Origin: Umezawaea tangerina
GTDB taxonomy: Bacteria; Actinomycetota; Actinomycetes; Mycobacteriales; Pseudonocardiaceae
Direction: 5' to 3'
DNA: 64,000 nucleotides
NCBI RefSeq assembly: GCF_003002815.1
Contig: NZ_PVTF01000013.1
Location: 1-64,000 of the forward strand
Shown here: positions 37,309 through 46,264 of the stretch, piece by piece
Numbering within the stretch: position 1 is the stretch's first letter
Layout: each line of letters opens with the position of its first letter
Notes under the pieces: generated by a model
Database searches by the model: none
What the model was told of the DNA's origin: nothing
The model's input: only the letters and a program-made list of their open reading frames with translations
Made by a program: the position numbers and the translations under genes

Positions 37309-38489
37309 CAGCCGACCTTCTCGTACAGGGTCACGACCGCGGCGCCGCCGAGGCCGATGTTGTGCTGGAGCGCGAGCTTCACGCCGTCCACCTGGCGCGC
37401 GCCCGCGGTGGCGCGCAGCTGCCAGACGAGCTCGGCGCACTGGGCGAGCCCGGTCGCGCCGAGCGGGTGCCCCTTGGACAGCAGGCCACCCGACGGGTTC
37501 GTCACGACGCGACCGCCGTAGGTGTTGTCGCCGTCCTCGACGAACTTCTCCCCGGTGCCCTCCGGGGTGAGGCCGAGGGCCTCGTAGCTGATGAGCTCGT
37601 TGGTGGCGAAGCAGTCGTGCAGCTCGACCACCCGGATGTCCTCGGGTCCGACGCCCGCGGCTTCGTAGACCTGCCGTGCGGCCGCATGGGTCATGTCGGC
37701 GCCGACGAGCTTGCGGAGGTCGTCGGACTCGAACGTGCCGGGGGTGTCGGTCGTCATCGCCTGGGCGCGCACGACGACACCCGCGTCGATCCCGTGCCGG
37801 GCCGCGAACTCCGGCGTGCACACGACCGCGCTCGCCGCCCCGCACGTCGGCGGGCAGCACATCAGCCGGGTGAGCGGGTCGTGGATCATCGGCGAGGCCA
37901 GCACCTGCTCGACCGTCACGGGCTCGCGGAACACCGCGTAGGGGTTGTTCGCGGCGTGCGCCCGAGCCTTGACCGAGATCTTCGCGAACGTCTCGGGCCT
38001 GGTGCCGAAGCGGTCCACGTGCGCCCGGCCCGCGCCGCCGAAGTAGCGCGGGGCCATCGGGCCGTCGCCCGGACCCTGGACCCGGTCGTTGGTGGCGTCG
38101 AAGGTGGCGAAGGGGGAGGTGCGGTCGGTCCACGCGGTCGCGAGGGCGCCGGGCGTCATCTGCTCGAACCCCAGGGCGAGCGCGCACTGGACCGCGCCGG
38201 ACTCGACGGCCTGGCGGGCCAGGAACAGGGCCGTGGAGCCGGTGGAGCAGTTGTTGTTGACGTTGACGATGGGGATGCCGGTGAGCCCGACACCGTAGAG
38301 GGCGGCCTGGCCCGAGGTCGAGTCGCCGTAGACCCAGCCCGCGTAGGCCTGGTCGACGTCGGTGTAGGCCAGCCCCGCGTCGGCCAGCGCGGCCCGCACC
38401 GCGCCCGCCGCCATGTCCTCGTACCGCGCTCCGGCGCTCGGTTTGGTGAACGGCACCATCCCCACCCCGGCGATGACTGCTGCGCCCAT
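37308..38489 (-). CDS. SCP-x-type thiolase (acyl-CoA acetyltransferase)
   Basis: 393 residues. The nucleophilic Cys lies in NVNNNCSTGSTAL, the second-site segment is ELHDCFATNE and the C-terminal one GHPLGATGLAQ. HDCFA rather than the usual NEAFA places it in the SCP-x/thiolase-like branch that cleaves branched or sterol-type 3-ketoacyl-CoA. AAGGAGGTCCGC precedes ATG 38489, a near-perfect SD. It is the first gene of a four-gene operon whose -35 TTGACT lies in a 23-bp site also found before the acyl-CoA ligase. Confidence 0.92.
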   Translation of the reverse strand: MGAAVIAGVGMVPFTKPSAGARYEDMAAGAVRAALADAGLAYTDVDQAYAGWVYGDSTSGQAALYGVGLTGIPIVNVNNNCSTGSTALFLARQAVESGAVQCALALGFEQMTPGALATAWTDRTSPFATFDATNDRVQGPGDGPMAPRYFGGAGRAHVDRFGTRPETFAKISVKARAHAANNPYAVFREPVTVEQVLASPMIHDPLTRLMCCPPTCGAASAVVCTPEFAARHGIDAGVVVRAQAMTTDTPGTFESDDLRKLVGADMTHAAARQVYEAAGVGPEDIRVVELHDCFATNELISYEALGLTPEGTGEKFVEDGDNTYGGRVVTNPSGGLLSKGHPLGATGLAQCAELVWQLRATAGARQVDGVKLALQHNIGLGGAAVVTLYEKVG

Positions 38490-38552
38490 GCGGACCTCCT
38501 TGCCTCGGTGCCGCGTATCGGCGACCCGAGCGACTATGACCCCGCCCGGTCA

Positions 38553-38575
38553 AAATAGTCAAGGCGTACTAGTCA
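38553..38575 (-). promoter_or_regulatory. TetR-type site and -35 of the thiolase operon
   Basis: Read leftward, this 23-base site begins TGACTAGTACGCC and ends TTGACTATTT. TTGACT is the -35 of the thiolase operon, with CATAGT about 18 bases on as -10. An identical copy in the same orientation to transcription is at 39222-39244. Confidence 0.75.
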
Positions 38576-38596
38576 CTCGGTGGCTATGCTCCGGGG

Positions 38597-39205
38597 ATGG
38601 CGACTTCGGCGGGCGCGTCCCTCCCTGTGCAGCAGCGCGCGTGGGACACGCGCGAACGGATCCTGCGTGCGGCGGTCGAGTGCCTGGCCGAGGAGGGCTA
38701 CCAGGCGACCACGACCTCGCGCATCCAGCAGCGCGCGGGCGTCTCGCGCGGCAGCCTGCTGCACCAGTTCCCGGTGCGCGACGACCTCCTGGTCGCGGCC
38801 ATGAAGCACCTCGCCGCGGAGCGCACGGACGAGATCGCCCGGTTCGGCGAGACCTCGTCGGGCGACCTCGACGACGTGATCGACGCGCTGTGGGACACCT
38901 ACCACGGGCCGCTGTTCACCGCGTCGCGCGAGCTCTGGTTCGCCGCCGCCCACAACCCGGACCTGGCCGCGGCCATCGCGCCGCACGAGCACGCCCTCAT
39001 GAAGGTGATCCGCGAGCACGTGCTCCCCGCGCTCTTCGGGGCGGACCGCGCGGCGCACCCGGCGTACGGCGACCTGACCGCGCTGCTGATCTCGAGCATG
39101 CGCGGCGTCGCGCTGACCTACGCGTTCGAGCCCCGCGACCACCGGCGGGACCCGAACCGCGCGGTGTGGCGGCGGCTGGCCCACGCCATGCTCGGCGAGT
39201 CCTGA
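38597..39205 (+). CDS. TetR-family regulator of the acyl-CoA regulon
   Basis: 202 residues. The HTH reads RERILRAAVECLAEEGYQATTTSRIQQ then AGVSRGSLLHQFPVRDDLL; the remainder is an all-helical ligand domain. TATGCT ends 6 bases before ATG 38597, indicating a leaderless message. It lies between the leftward thiolase operon and the rightward ligase-esterase operon, each preceded by the same 23-bp sequence, so it most likely represses both and responds to an acyl-CoA or the free acid. The ligand is inference. Confidence 0.92.
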   Translation: MATSAGASLPVQQRAWDTRERILRAAVECLAEEGYQATTTSRIQQRAGVSRGSLLHQFPVRDDLLVAAMKHLAAERTDEIARFGETSSGDLDDVIDALWDTYHGPLFTASRELWFAAAHNPDLAAAIAPHEHALMKVIREHVLPALFGADRAAHPAYGDLTALLISSMRGVALTYAFEPRDHRRDPNRAVWRRLAHAMLGES

Positions 39206-39221
39206 CATGTCTAGGCCGCGC

Positions 39222-39244
39222 TGACTAGTACGCCTTGACTATTT
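39222..39244 (+). promoter_or_regulatory. TetR-type site and -35 of the ligase-esterase operon
   Basis: The same 23-base sequence as at 38553-38575, here reading rightward. It contains TTGACT as -35; CACGCT lies 17 bases further as a plausible -10. Position and orientation mirror the thiolase promoter. Confidence 0.75.
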
Positions 39245-39301
39245 GCCTCGGGCTCGGCACGCTGGCGGCATCAACGCAATGGCGCCTTGACCGGAGGACC
39301 G

Positions 39302-40804
39302 ATGCCCGACACCACCCGGCACAGTGAGTTCTTCGCCCCCGGAACCCCCTTCGTCACTGCGGTCCGCCGCTTCGCGGAGGCCGACCCCGACGCCGTCGCG
39401 CTCACCGACGACCGGGGCTCGCTGACCCGCGGCGAGCTCGACCGGCGCAGCAACCGGCTGGCCCGCGCGTACGCGGACCTGGGCGTCGGCGAGGGCTCGT
39501 TCGTGACCATCGGGCTGCCGACGGGCGGCGCGTTCATCGAGGCCGTGCTCGCGGTCTGGAAGCTCGGCGCGACGCCGCAGCCCGTGTCGTCCCGCCTGCC
39601 CGCCCGCGAGCTGGCCGCGATCCTCGACGTGGTGCGGCCCGCGCTCGTGGTCGGCCTCGACGCGGGTGCCGCCGCACCGTGGGTCCCGGTCGGGTTCGAG
39701 CCCGGCGACACCCTGGACGACGGCCCGTTGCCGCTGGTCGTGTCGCGGTACTGGAAGGCGCCGACCTCCGGCGGCAGCACGGGCGTCCCGAAGGTCATCG
39801 TGGGCGACCAGGCCGCGGTCGTCGACTCGCTGGTGCCCCTGATGCCGCTCATCCGGATGCGGCCGGGGTCCACGACCCTCATCGCCACGCCGCTCGGCCA
39901 CAACGCCGCGGTCCTGTGGTCGTCGGCGGCGTTGGTCACCGGCGGCCACCTCGTGGTCATGCCCCGGTTCGACGCCGAGCGGACCCTCGACCTCATCGCA
40001 CGCCACCGGGTGGAGTGGGTGTGCCTCGTGCCGACGGAGCTGCACCGAATCGCGCGGCTGCCCGAACCGGTCCGGGCCGCCGCCGACCTGTCCAGCCTCG
40101 AGCTCGTGGCGACCGGCGCGGCGCCCTGCCCGCAGTGGCTGCGGCGGTTCTGGGTCGACTGGATCGGCCCCGACCGGCTGCTGGAGTTCTACTCCGCGAC
40201 CGAGGCGCAGGCGATCGTCATCACCGACGGCCGCGGCTGGCTGTCGCACCCCGGATCGGTCGGCCGGGTGGTCGTCGGCGAGATCGAGGTGCGCGACGAG
40301 CACGGTGCCGTCGTGCCCGACGGCACCGTCGGCGAGCTGTGGATGCGCCGCTCCGCCGACGACGCGGGCCCGTACTTCTACCTCGGCGCGACCCCGCGGC
40401 GCGACGAGCGCAACTTCGACACGGTCGGCGACCTGGGCTTCCTGCGGGACGGCTGGCTCCACCTGGCCGACCGCAAGGCCGACATGGTCGTCATCGGCGC
40501 CTCGAACGTGTACCCGGCCGAGGTCGAGAGCGCCTTGGAGGAGCACCCGCTGGTGACGTCGAGCTGCGTCGTGGGCCTCCCCGACGACGAGTACGGCAGC
40601 GTCCTGCACGCGATCGTGCAGACCTCCGCCCCGGTGACCGACGAGGAGCTCGCCGCCCACGTCGGCGAACGCCTCCTGCACTACAAGGTGCCGCGCACCT
40701 ACGAGCGCACCACCGAGCCCCTGCTGGACGACGCCGGGAAGGTCCGGCGGGCGCAGCTGCGCGACCGGGTCCTCGCCGAGCGCGCCCCGACCACCCCACG
40801 CTGA
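39302..40804 (+). CDS. acyl-CoA synthetase (AMP-forming ligase)
   Basis: 500 residues of the ANL superfamily. The phosphate loop is PTSGGSTGVPKVIV, A5 is EFYSATEA, A7 FDTVGDLGFLRDG, A8 DRKADMVVIGASNVYPAEVE, and the catalytic C-terminal Lys lies in DDAGKVRR. It would activate a carboxylic acid to its CoA thioester for the thiolase pathway. GGAGGA lies 5 bases before ATG 39302, preferred over an in-frame start 15 bases upstream. The esterase follows after 16 bases and could supply the acid. Confidence 0.93.
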   Translation: MPDTTRHSEFFAPGTPFVTAVRRFAEADPDAVALTDDRGSLTRGELDRRSNRLARAYADLGVGEGSFVTIGLPTGGAFIEAVLAVWKLGATPQPVSSRLPARELAAILDVVRPALVVGLDAGAAAPWVPVGFEPGDTLDDGPLPLVVSRYWKAPTSGGSTGVPKVIVGDQAAVVDSLVPLMPLIRMRPGSTTLIATPLGHNAAVLWSSAALVTGGHLVVMPRFDAERTLDLIARHRVEWVCLVPTELHRIARLPEPVRAAADLSSLELVATGAAPCPQWLRRFWVDWIGPDRLLEFYSATEAQAIVITDGRGWLSHPGSVGRVVVGEIEVRDEHGAVVPDGTVGELWMRRSADDAGPYFYLGATPRRDERNFDTVGDLGFLRDGWLHLADRKADMVVIGASNVYPAEVESALEEHPLVTSSCVVGLPDDEYGSVLHAIVQTSAPVTDEELAAHVGERLLHYKVPRTYERTTEPLLDDAGKVRRAQLRDRVLAERAPTTPR

Positions 40805-40820
40805 CCGGAAGGCACCTCCC

Positions 40821-42300
40821 ATGACGCACGTGACCACCGAGCACGGCACCCTCGACGGGGCCGTCGAGGACGGTCTGCACGTCTTCCGCGCGGTGCCCTA
40901 CGCCGCCCCGCCGTTCGGCCCGCGCCGGTTCCTGCCGCCGCGGCCCCCGGAGAAGTGGGACGGCGTGCGGGACGCGACCAGGGCGGGCGTGATCGCCCCG
41001 CAGCCCGTGACCCCGGACGACCCGCTGGCGCCGCTGTTCGCGCCGACCGCGGCCACCCCGATGGGGGAGGACTGCCTCACCCTGGAGGTCTGGACGCCGG
41101 ATCCGGGCGCCGCCGGGCTGCCGGTGGTGGTGCACATCCACGGCGGCGGGTACCTGAGCGGGTCCGGGTCGTTCGCCGGGTACAGCGGGCGCGCGTTCGC
41201 TCGCGACGGCGTCGTGCACGTCGGCATCAACTACCGGGTGGGCATCGACGGCTTCCTCCACCTCGGCGACGGCCACGACAACCTGGGTCTGCGCGACCAG
41301 CAGGCCGCGCTGGAGTGGGTGCGGCGCAACATCGCGGCCTTCGGCGGAGACCCCGACCGGGTGACGATCCTCGGCCAGTCCGGCGGCGCGGTGAGCGTCA
41401 TGTCCCAGCTCACCATGCCCGGCTCGCGGGGCCTGTTCGCACGGGCGGTCGCGCAGAGCGGCTGCTCGATGGCCAGCGTCGACGCGGACGAGGCCACCCG
41501 CGTGACCCGCATGGCCGCCCGTCGCCTCGGCGTCCCCGCGACGCCCGAGGGGTTCGCGTCGGTGTCGTTGGAGCGCACCGCCGCCACGGCCCAGTGGCTG
41601 ATGGTGCGCTTCGTCCTGGGGTTCGCCCGCGGCGACGCCCGGTCCCTGCTGCTGAGCCCGTTCCGCGCGGTGCACGGCACCGAACTGCTGCCCTCGTCCC
41701 CGGTGGACGCCGCCGCCGCGTCCGACGTGCCCCTGCTGGCGGGCACCGTGCGCAACGAGACCGTCGGCTTCATCGACGCCCTGCGCGCGATCCCCGTCCT
41801 CGGGGCGTTGGCCCTGCGGGGTCTGCGCCGCACGGTGGGCCTGGACCGCGCCCTCGCGGACGCCTACCGGACCGGGCGCGGCCTCACCGACCGGGTCGGG
41901 CTCGCCGAGGCGGCGTGGTCGGACTGGGGCTTCCGCATCCCGACGATCCGCCTGGTGGAGGCGCGCACGGCGCCGTCGTGGCTCTACGAGTTCCGGTGGG
42001 AGTCGACGGCGGGCCGTCCGGGGCTGTCGTCCTTCCACGGCGTCGAGATCCCCTTCACCCGCGACGACCTCGCGCTGGTCGAGCAGTTGCCCCCCGGCGA
42101 CCCGCGAGCTGTTCGCGGGCGCGCCCGCCGACCTGGCCACCTCCATGCACGCGGCGTGGGTGGACTTCGCGACCACCGGCGATCCCGGCTGGCCCGCCTA
42201 CGACACCGACAAGCGGTCGACGATGGTCTACGACACGACGCCCGCGGTGGTCGGCGACGCCGCCGGTGTCGAACGCGAGGCGTGGCTGGGGCGCCGCTGA
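40821..42300 (+). CDS. type B carboxylesterase, frameshifted near its C-terminus
   Basis: VFRAVPYAAPPFG, HIHGGGYLSG, GGDPDRVTILGQSGGA, Glu in RNETVGF and His in SSFHGVEIP are all in one frame: a complete carboxylesterase core. After VEQLPPGDPR at the six-C run 42090-42095 this frame becomes Arg-rich and runs on to 42479, while the next frame reads ELFAGAPADLATS, then MHAAWVDFATTGDPGW, ending at TGA 42298-42300. That tail matches the other esterase in the window (VHGAWVRFASTGDPGW). Removing one C joins the frames as LPPATRELF. It is either a sequencing error or a real indel; as written the last ~65 residues are lost. Confidence 0.85.
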
Positions 42301-42448
42301 CCGGTCCACTGTGGACTGTGCGGGGCGGTGGTAGCGCCTGCGTTACCGGCGGAACGGTGGCAGGCGGGATCGTGCGGGAGGCGGTGTCCGAACAGGATTG
42401 CCGGTGTCGACGGAGCGTCGGCACCAGCACATCGAGGGGACCGATCCC

Positions 42449-43672
42449 ATGCGCAAGAGCACACTGCCCCTGGCGTTGACCGCCGCCGGGCTCGCCGTGA
42501 TCGCCGCCCTGCCCGCGGCCCAGGCCGACCACGGCAGGGGACCGACCGACCAGGCCACCAGGGCACGGGTGGCCGAGTTGGCCCAGCAGGCCGTGGACGC
42601 GGGCAACCCCGGCGTGGTCGTGCGGTACGACGACGGCCGTGCGCCGGTCGAGATCGCCAAGCAGGCGCCGTGGACCGCGAAGGACCACCGGCTCGCGGCC
42701 GACGACGAGGTCCGGGTCGGCTCCAACACGAAGACCGTGGTCGCCACGCTGGTCCTCCAGCTCGTCGGCGAGGGCCGCGTCGGGCTGGACGACCCGGTGG
42801 AGAAGTGGCTGCCCGGCCTCGTGCCCGGCGGTTCCGGGATCACGCTGCGGATGCTCCTCAACCACACCAGCGGCCTCGCCGACTACGTCGACGACCAGGG
42901 GGTGGTCGACTCCGTGTTCGGCAAGTCGACCAAGAAGTGGACGTCGCGCGAGCTGCTGGCCGCCGGCACCGCGCTGCCCCCGACGTCCGCGCCGGGGACG
43001 ACGTGGAAGTACAGCAACACCAACTACGTCGCCCTCGGCATGGTGCTGGAGAAGGCGACCGGCCGGTGCCTGGCCGACCTCGTGGACCAGCGGATCGTCC
43101 GGCCCCTGCGGCTCAAGCACACCTACCTCGCCGCGGACGCCACCTGGCGCGGCAGGCACGCCACCGGCTACGAGCCCGACGCCGCGCACCTCAAGGCGCT
43201 GCTGCCGCCCGAGGCACCCGAAGGTCTGGCGTTCGTCGGGCCGGAGCACGACGAGCACGTGGACGTGTCCGGGATCGACCCCGGCTGGGGCTGGGCCGCC
43301 GGTGCCGTCGTCTCCACCGCGGGGGAGTGGGGCAGGTTCCAGACCGCGCTGCTGTCGGGCGAACTGCTCGCACCGGCCCAGCTCGCGCAGCTGCGCACGG
43401 TGGTCCCGATCGGCCCCGAGGCCCCGGAGGGCGCGGGCTACGGGCTGGGCATCGCCCGGATCCCCACGCCCTGCGGTGTCGTGTGGGGCCACGTCGGCGG
43501 CATCCCCGGCTACCTGAGCAAGACCTACACCGACGACACCGGAACCCGCTCCGTGGCGGTCGTGACGATGACCTACTACGGCGAGACGGAGCCGAAGGCC
43601 GACGCGGCGAACAAGGCGCTCGAGACCGCGGCGGTGTGCGCGATGTTCGACAAGCCCGTTCCCCAGTCCTGA
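42449..43672 (+). CDS. secreted serine hydrolase, beta-lactamase/DD-carboxypeptidase family (S12)
   Basis: 407 residues starting MRKSTLPLALTAAGLAVIAALPAAQA, a signal peptide; GAGGGGA lies 8 bases before the ATG. SxxK is SNTK, YxN is YSN and HxG is HVG in VWGHVGGIPGY. It is a clear paralogue of the protein at 8881-10131, down to C-termini of the form CAMFDKPVP against CTMFGKPLP. It likely acts on cell-wall peptides or an ester outside the membrane. It converges on a two-component operon across a strong hairpin. Confidence 0.93.
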   Translation: MRKSTLPLALTAAGLAVIAALPAAQADHGRGPTDQATRARVAELAQQAVDAGNPGVVVRYDDGRAPVEIAKQAPWTAKDHRLAADDEVRVGSNTKTVVATLVLQLVGEGRVGLDDPVEKWLPGLVPGGSGITLRMLLNHTSGLADYVDDQGVVDSVFGKSTKKWTSRELLAAGTALPPTSAPGTTWKYSNTNYVALGMVLEKATGRCLADLVDQRIVRPLRLKHTYLAADATWRGRHATGYEPDAAHLKALLPPEAPEGLAFVGPEHDEHVDVSGIDPGWGWAAGAVVSTAGEWGRFQTALLSGELLAPAQLAQLRTVVPIGPEAPEGAGYGLGIARIPTPCGVVWGHVGGIPGYLSKTYTDDTGTRSVAVVTMTYYGETEPKADAANKALETAAVCAMFDKPVPQS

Positions 43673-43683
43673 CCGGACCGCCG

Positions 43684-43715
43684 GGTCGACGGCGTCCACC
43701 CGGACGCCGTCGACC
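43684..43715. terminator. bidirectional hairpin terminator
   Basis: GGTCGACGGCGTCC and GGACGCCGTCGACC form a perfect 14-bp stem with a 4-base loop between the serine hydrolase stop (43672) and the response regulator stop (43724). Confidence 0.85.
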
Positions 43716-43723
43716 GGGAGCGG

Positions 43724-44371
43724 TCAGCCGTCGAGGTAGGTCAGCACGGCGAGCACGCGGCGGTGGCCGCCGTTGTCGTCGTGGGGCAGGTCGAGCTTGG
43801 TGAAGATGTTGCGGATGTGCTTGTGCACGGCGGCGTCGCTCACCGCCAGCCGGTCGCCGATCGTGGTGTTGCTCAGCCCCTCCGCCATCAGCCCGAGCAC
43901 CTCGCGCTCCCTGGCGGTCAGCGCGTCGAGCGGGCTGTTCGCGGTGCGGCGCACCAGGAGCTGCGAGATGACCTCGGGGTCCATCGCGGTACCGCCCGCC
44001 GCGACCCGGTGCAGCGCCTCCAGGAACCGCTCCACCCGGCCCACCCGCTCCTTGAGCAGGTAGCCCACCCCGCCCGACCCGTCGGCCAGCAGCTCGGTGG
44101 CGTAGCTGTCCTCGACGTAGGCCGAGAGCACCAGCACCGGCAGGCCGGGGTGGATCCGCCGGGCCTCGACCGCCGCCCGCAGCCCCTCGTCGCCGAACGA
44201 GGGCGGCAGCCGCACGTCCACCACGACGACGTCCGGCCGGTCGTGCTCCACGACGGCGAGGAAGTCGGTGGCGTTGTCGACCGCGGCGACCACCTCGATC
44301 CCCTTGGTGGTCATCAGCAGCACCAGGCCCTCGCGCAGCAGCGCGTCGTCCTCGGCGATCACGACCCGCAT
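43724..44371 (-). CDS. NarL/LuxR-type response regulator
   Basis: 215 residues. Acidic pair in IAEDDALL, phospho-acceptor Asp in VVVVDVRLPPSFGDEG, Lys in GYLLKERVG; the HTH is LTAREREVLGLMAEGLSNTT followed by DAAVHKHIRNIFTKLDL. The ATG lies 13 bases inside the 3' end of the kinase gene, so the pair is co-translated. The receiver has the short PSFGDEG extension of the group that pairs with large membrane kinases. Confidence 0.94.
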   Translation of the reverse strand: MRVVIAEDDALLREGLVLLMTTKGIEVVAAVDNATDFLAVVEHDRPDVVVVDVRLPPSFGDEGLRAAVEARRIHPGLPVLVLSAYVEDSYATELLADGSGGVGYLLKERVGRVERFLEALHRVAAGGTAMDPEVISQLLVRRTANSPLDALTAREREVLGLMAEGLSNTTIGDRLAVSDAAVHKHIRNIFTKLDLPHDDNGGHRRVLAVLTYLDG

Positions 44372-45588
44372 GGCAGCTCCACCCTCAGTTCCGTCGGTCC
44401 GCCCGGCGGGCTGACCAGCACCACCGACCCGTCGAACGCCTCGGCCCGGCGGCGGATGCCCGCGAGCCCCGTCCCGGCGTCCTCGTCCGCGCCACCGCGG
44501 CCGTCGTCGCCGACCGTGATCACCAGGGTGTCGGCACGGGTCCGCAGGCCGACGGTCGCGTGCTCCGCCCGCGAGTGCTTGGTGACGTTCGTCAGCGCCT
44601 CGGCGACCACGAAGTACGCGGCGGCCTCGACTGCGGCCGGGTGCCTGCCGACGCCGTCGACCTCCAGCACGCACGGCACCGGGCACCGCGCGGCCAGCGC
44701 CGTCACCGCGCCCGCGAGCCCCCGGTCGGACAGCACCGGAGGGTAGATGCCGCGCAGGACGTCCCGCAGCTCGGCCAACGCGCCGGTCGCGGTGTCCTGC
44801 GCCTTGCGCAGCAACGACATCGCGGCGGCCGGGTCCTCGTCGTGCACGCTCTCGGCGATGCCGAGCTGCATGATCACCGCCGCGATCCGCGCCTGCGTCC
44901 CGTCGTGCAGGTCCCGTTCGATCCGGCGCAGCTCCGCGCCGTGCGCCTCCAGGGCGGCGGCCCGCGACGCGGTCAGCTCGGCCACCCGGTCGCCGAGCAC
45001 CACACCGGCCGCGGGGGCGAGCAGCCCTCGTGCCACGACCGCCTGCGCGTGCGCGACCAGGGGGAGGTGCCAGGCGACCGCGCCGTAGGCGAGGCCGAGC
45101 GGTACCGCCACCGCGGCGGAGGACCAGGAGTCGACGCGCAGGCCGGAGACCTCCAGCGCGTGCGGCGCCAGCCACCAGTAGGCCGGTGCCGGCACCAGCG
45201 CGACCGCGCTCACGACGACGCCCAGCGCCAGCAGCGCGAGCAGGAGCCCGGTGGCGCCGTGCAGGACCAGCCACGCCAGGTCCCGCCAGGTCGCCGGGTC
45301 CGCCAGCACCGTGCGGACCCGTTGCCGCAGGGGTCCTTCGACGGCGCGGTAGGGCGCGGGCACCGGCTCGGCCAGTGCCGCCTCGACCCGGCGCCGTTCG
45401 ACCGCCACCAGCGGTCGCACGACGCCCGCGGCGAACGGGACCAGCGGCAGGCCGACGCCGACCAGGCACAGCGCCACCACCGGCAGCAGCAGCACCACCG
45501 CGCACGCGGCGGCGGCCGAGGTGCCTCCGCTCCCGGTCAGGTGGCCGACGGCCCGCTCCACCGCGCCGAACCGCTCCTTCACCGTCAC
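44359..45588 (-). CDS. sensor histidine kinase (HisKA_3)
   Basis: About 409 residues. Two hydrophobic pairs (about 20-55 and 115-195) flank cytoplasmic segments, resembling the putative sensor domain found in actinobacterial kinases of this type. The phospho-acceptor His is in RRIERDLHDGTQARI, the N-box is EALTNVTKHS and the G boxes VGDDGRGG and GTGLAGIRRR. The frame opens at 45645; GTG 45588 is chosen because CACAAT lies 7 bases upstream and homologues start near VKERFGAVERA. The signal is unknown. Confidence 0.9.
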   Translation of the reverse strand: MTVKERFGAVERAVGHLTGSGGTSAAAACAVVLLLPVVALCLVGVGLPLVPFAAGVVRPLVAVERRRVEAALAEPVPAPYRAVEGPLRQRVRTVLADPATWRDLAWLVLHGATGLLLALLALGVVVSAVALVPAPAYWWLAPHALEVSGLRVDSWSSAAVAVPLGLAYGAVAWHLPLVAHAQAVVARGLLAPAAGVVLGDRVAELTASRAAALEAHGAELRRIERDLHDGTQARIAAVIMQLGIAESVHDEDPAAAMSLLRKAQDTATGALAELRDVLRGIYPPVLSDRGLAGAVTALAARCPVPCVLEVDGVGRHPAAVEAAAYFVVAEALTNVTKHSRAEHATVGLRTRADTLVITVGDDGRGGADEDAGTGLAGIRRRAEAFDGSVVLVSPPGGPTELRVELPCGS

Positions 45589-45631
45589 AGCGGTGATTGT
45601 GGCGCACGGCCGGAACCGCCCGTCCGGTAGC

Positions 45632-45661
45632 GCGGGCGCTACCACCGGGAGTGGTGCCCGC
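45632..45661 (-). terminator. hairpin after the TetR gene
   Basis: GCGGGC plus ACCAC pair with GTGGT-GCCCGC, with a 3-base bulge, 18 bases past the TetR stop in its direction of transcription and before the kinase promoter. Confidence 0.5.
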
Positions 45662-45679
45662 GGGATTGCGGCGCTCGGC

Positions 45680-46258
45680 TCAGGCCGGTTCCGGGCCGAC
45701 CGCGCGGCGCACCATCGCCGCCAGCCCCGCGCGGCGGCGGTCGTGCTCGGTCTCCGGGTCGTCCTCGGCGGCCGTGAAGAACAGGCTCGTCGGCCCCCAG
45801 GCGAGCGCCATCGTGAGGACCATGGCGAGCACGTCCTCGGGTGCGAGCGCCGGGTCCACGTGGCCGTCGCGCTGGGCTTGCGCGATGGCGGAGACCTTCC
45901 GCTCGGTCTGCTCGCCCATGTCGCCGACCAGCTCGCCGAGGGGCACCCGCTCCAGCCGCGTCCAAGCGGCCAGGCGCGCCAGCTCCGGGCGGACCAGGCA
46001 CGCGTCGTAGAGGCGGACCGCGTACCCGGCGAGGTCGTCGGCGGTCATCGGCACCGTGTCGACGATGACGTCGGCGTGCTCGCGGAACACCGCGTCGAAC
46101 AACCCGTCCTTGTCGCCGAAGTAGGCGTAGAGCTGAGCCTTGTTGGCCTTGGCGTTGGCCGAGATGCGGTCGACCCGCGCGCCCGCGATGCCGTGCGCGG
46201 CGAACTCCTGGGTGGCCGCGTCGAGCAGTCGGCGTCGGGTGGCTTGTCCGTCCTTCAC
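45680..46258 (-). CDS. TetR-family regulator
   Basis: 192 residues. The HTH reads ATRRRLLDAATQEFAAHGIAG then RISANAKANKAQLYAYFGDKD. GTG 46258 is preferred over TTG 46276 because TACACT ends 6 bases upstream of it. It diverges from the alcohol dehydrogenase gene; the intergenic region holds two ACTAGT-centred palindromes placed over and just beyond the dehydrogenase promoter, so it is probably that gene's repressor and autoregulated. Confidence 0.93.
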   Translation of the reverse strand: MKDGQATRRRLLDAATQEFAAHGIAGARVDRISANAKANKAQLYAYFGDKDGLFDAVFREHADVIVDTVPMTADDLAGYAVRLYDACLVRPELARLAAWTRLERVPLGELVGDMGEQTERKVSAIAQAQRDGHVDPALAPEDVLAMVLTMALAWGPTSLFFTAAEDDPETEHDRRRAGLAAMVRRAVGPEPA

Positions 46259-46264
46259 GGCCCG

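Noticed and set aside
37308-38489. Thiolase as a biosynthetic acetoacetyl-CoA thiolase
   Set aside because: HDCFA in the second active-site segment and the MaoC/SDR/ligase context point to the degradative SCP-x branch.
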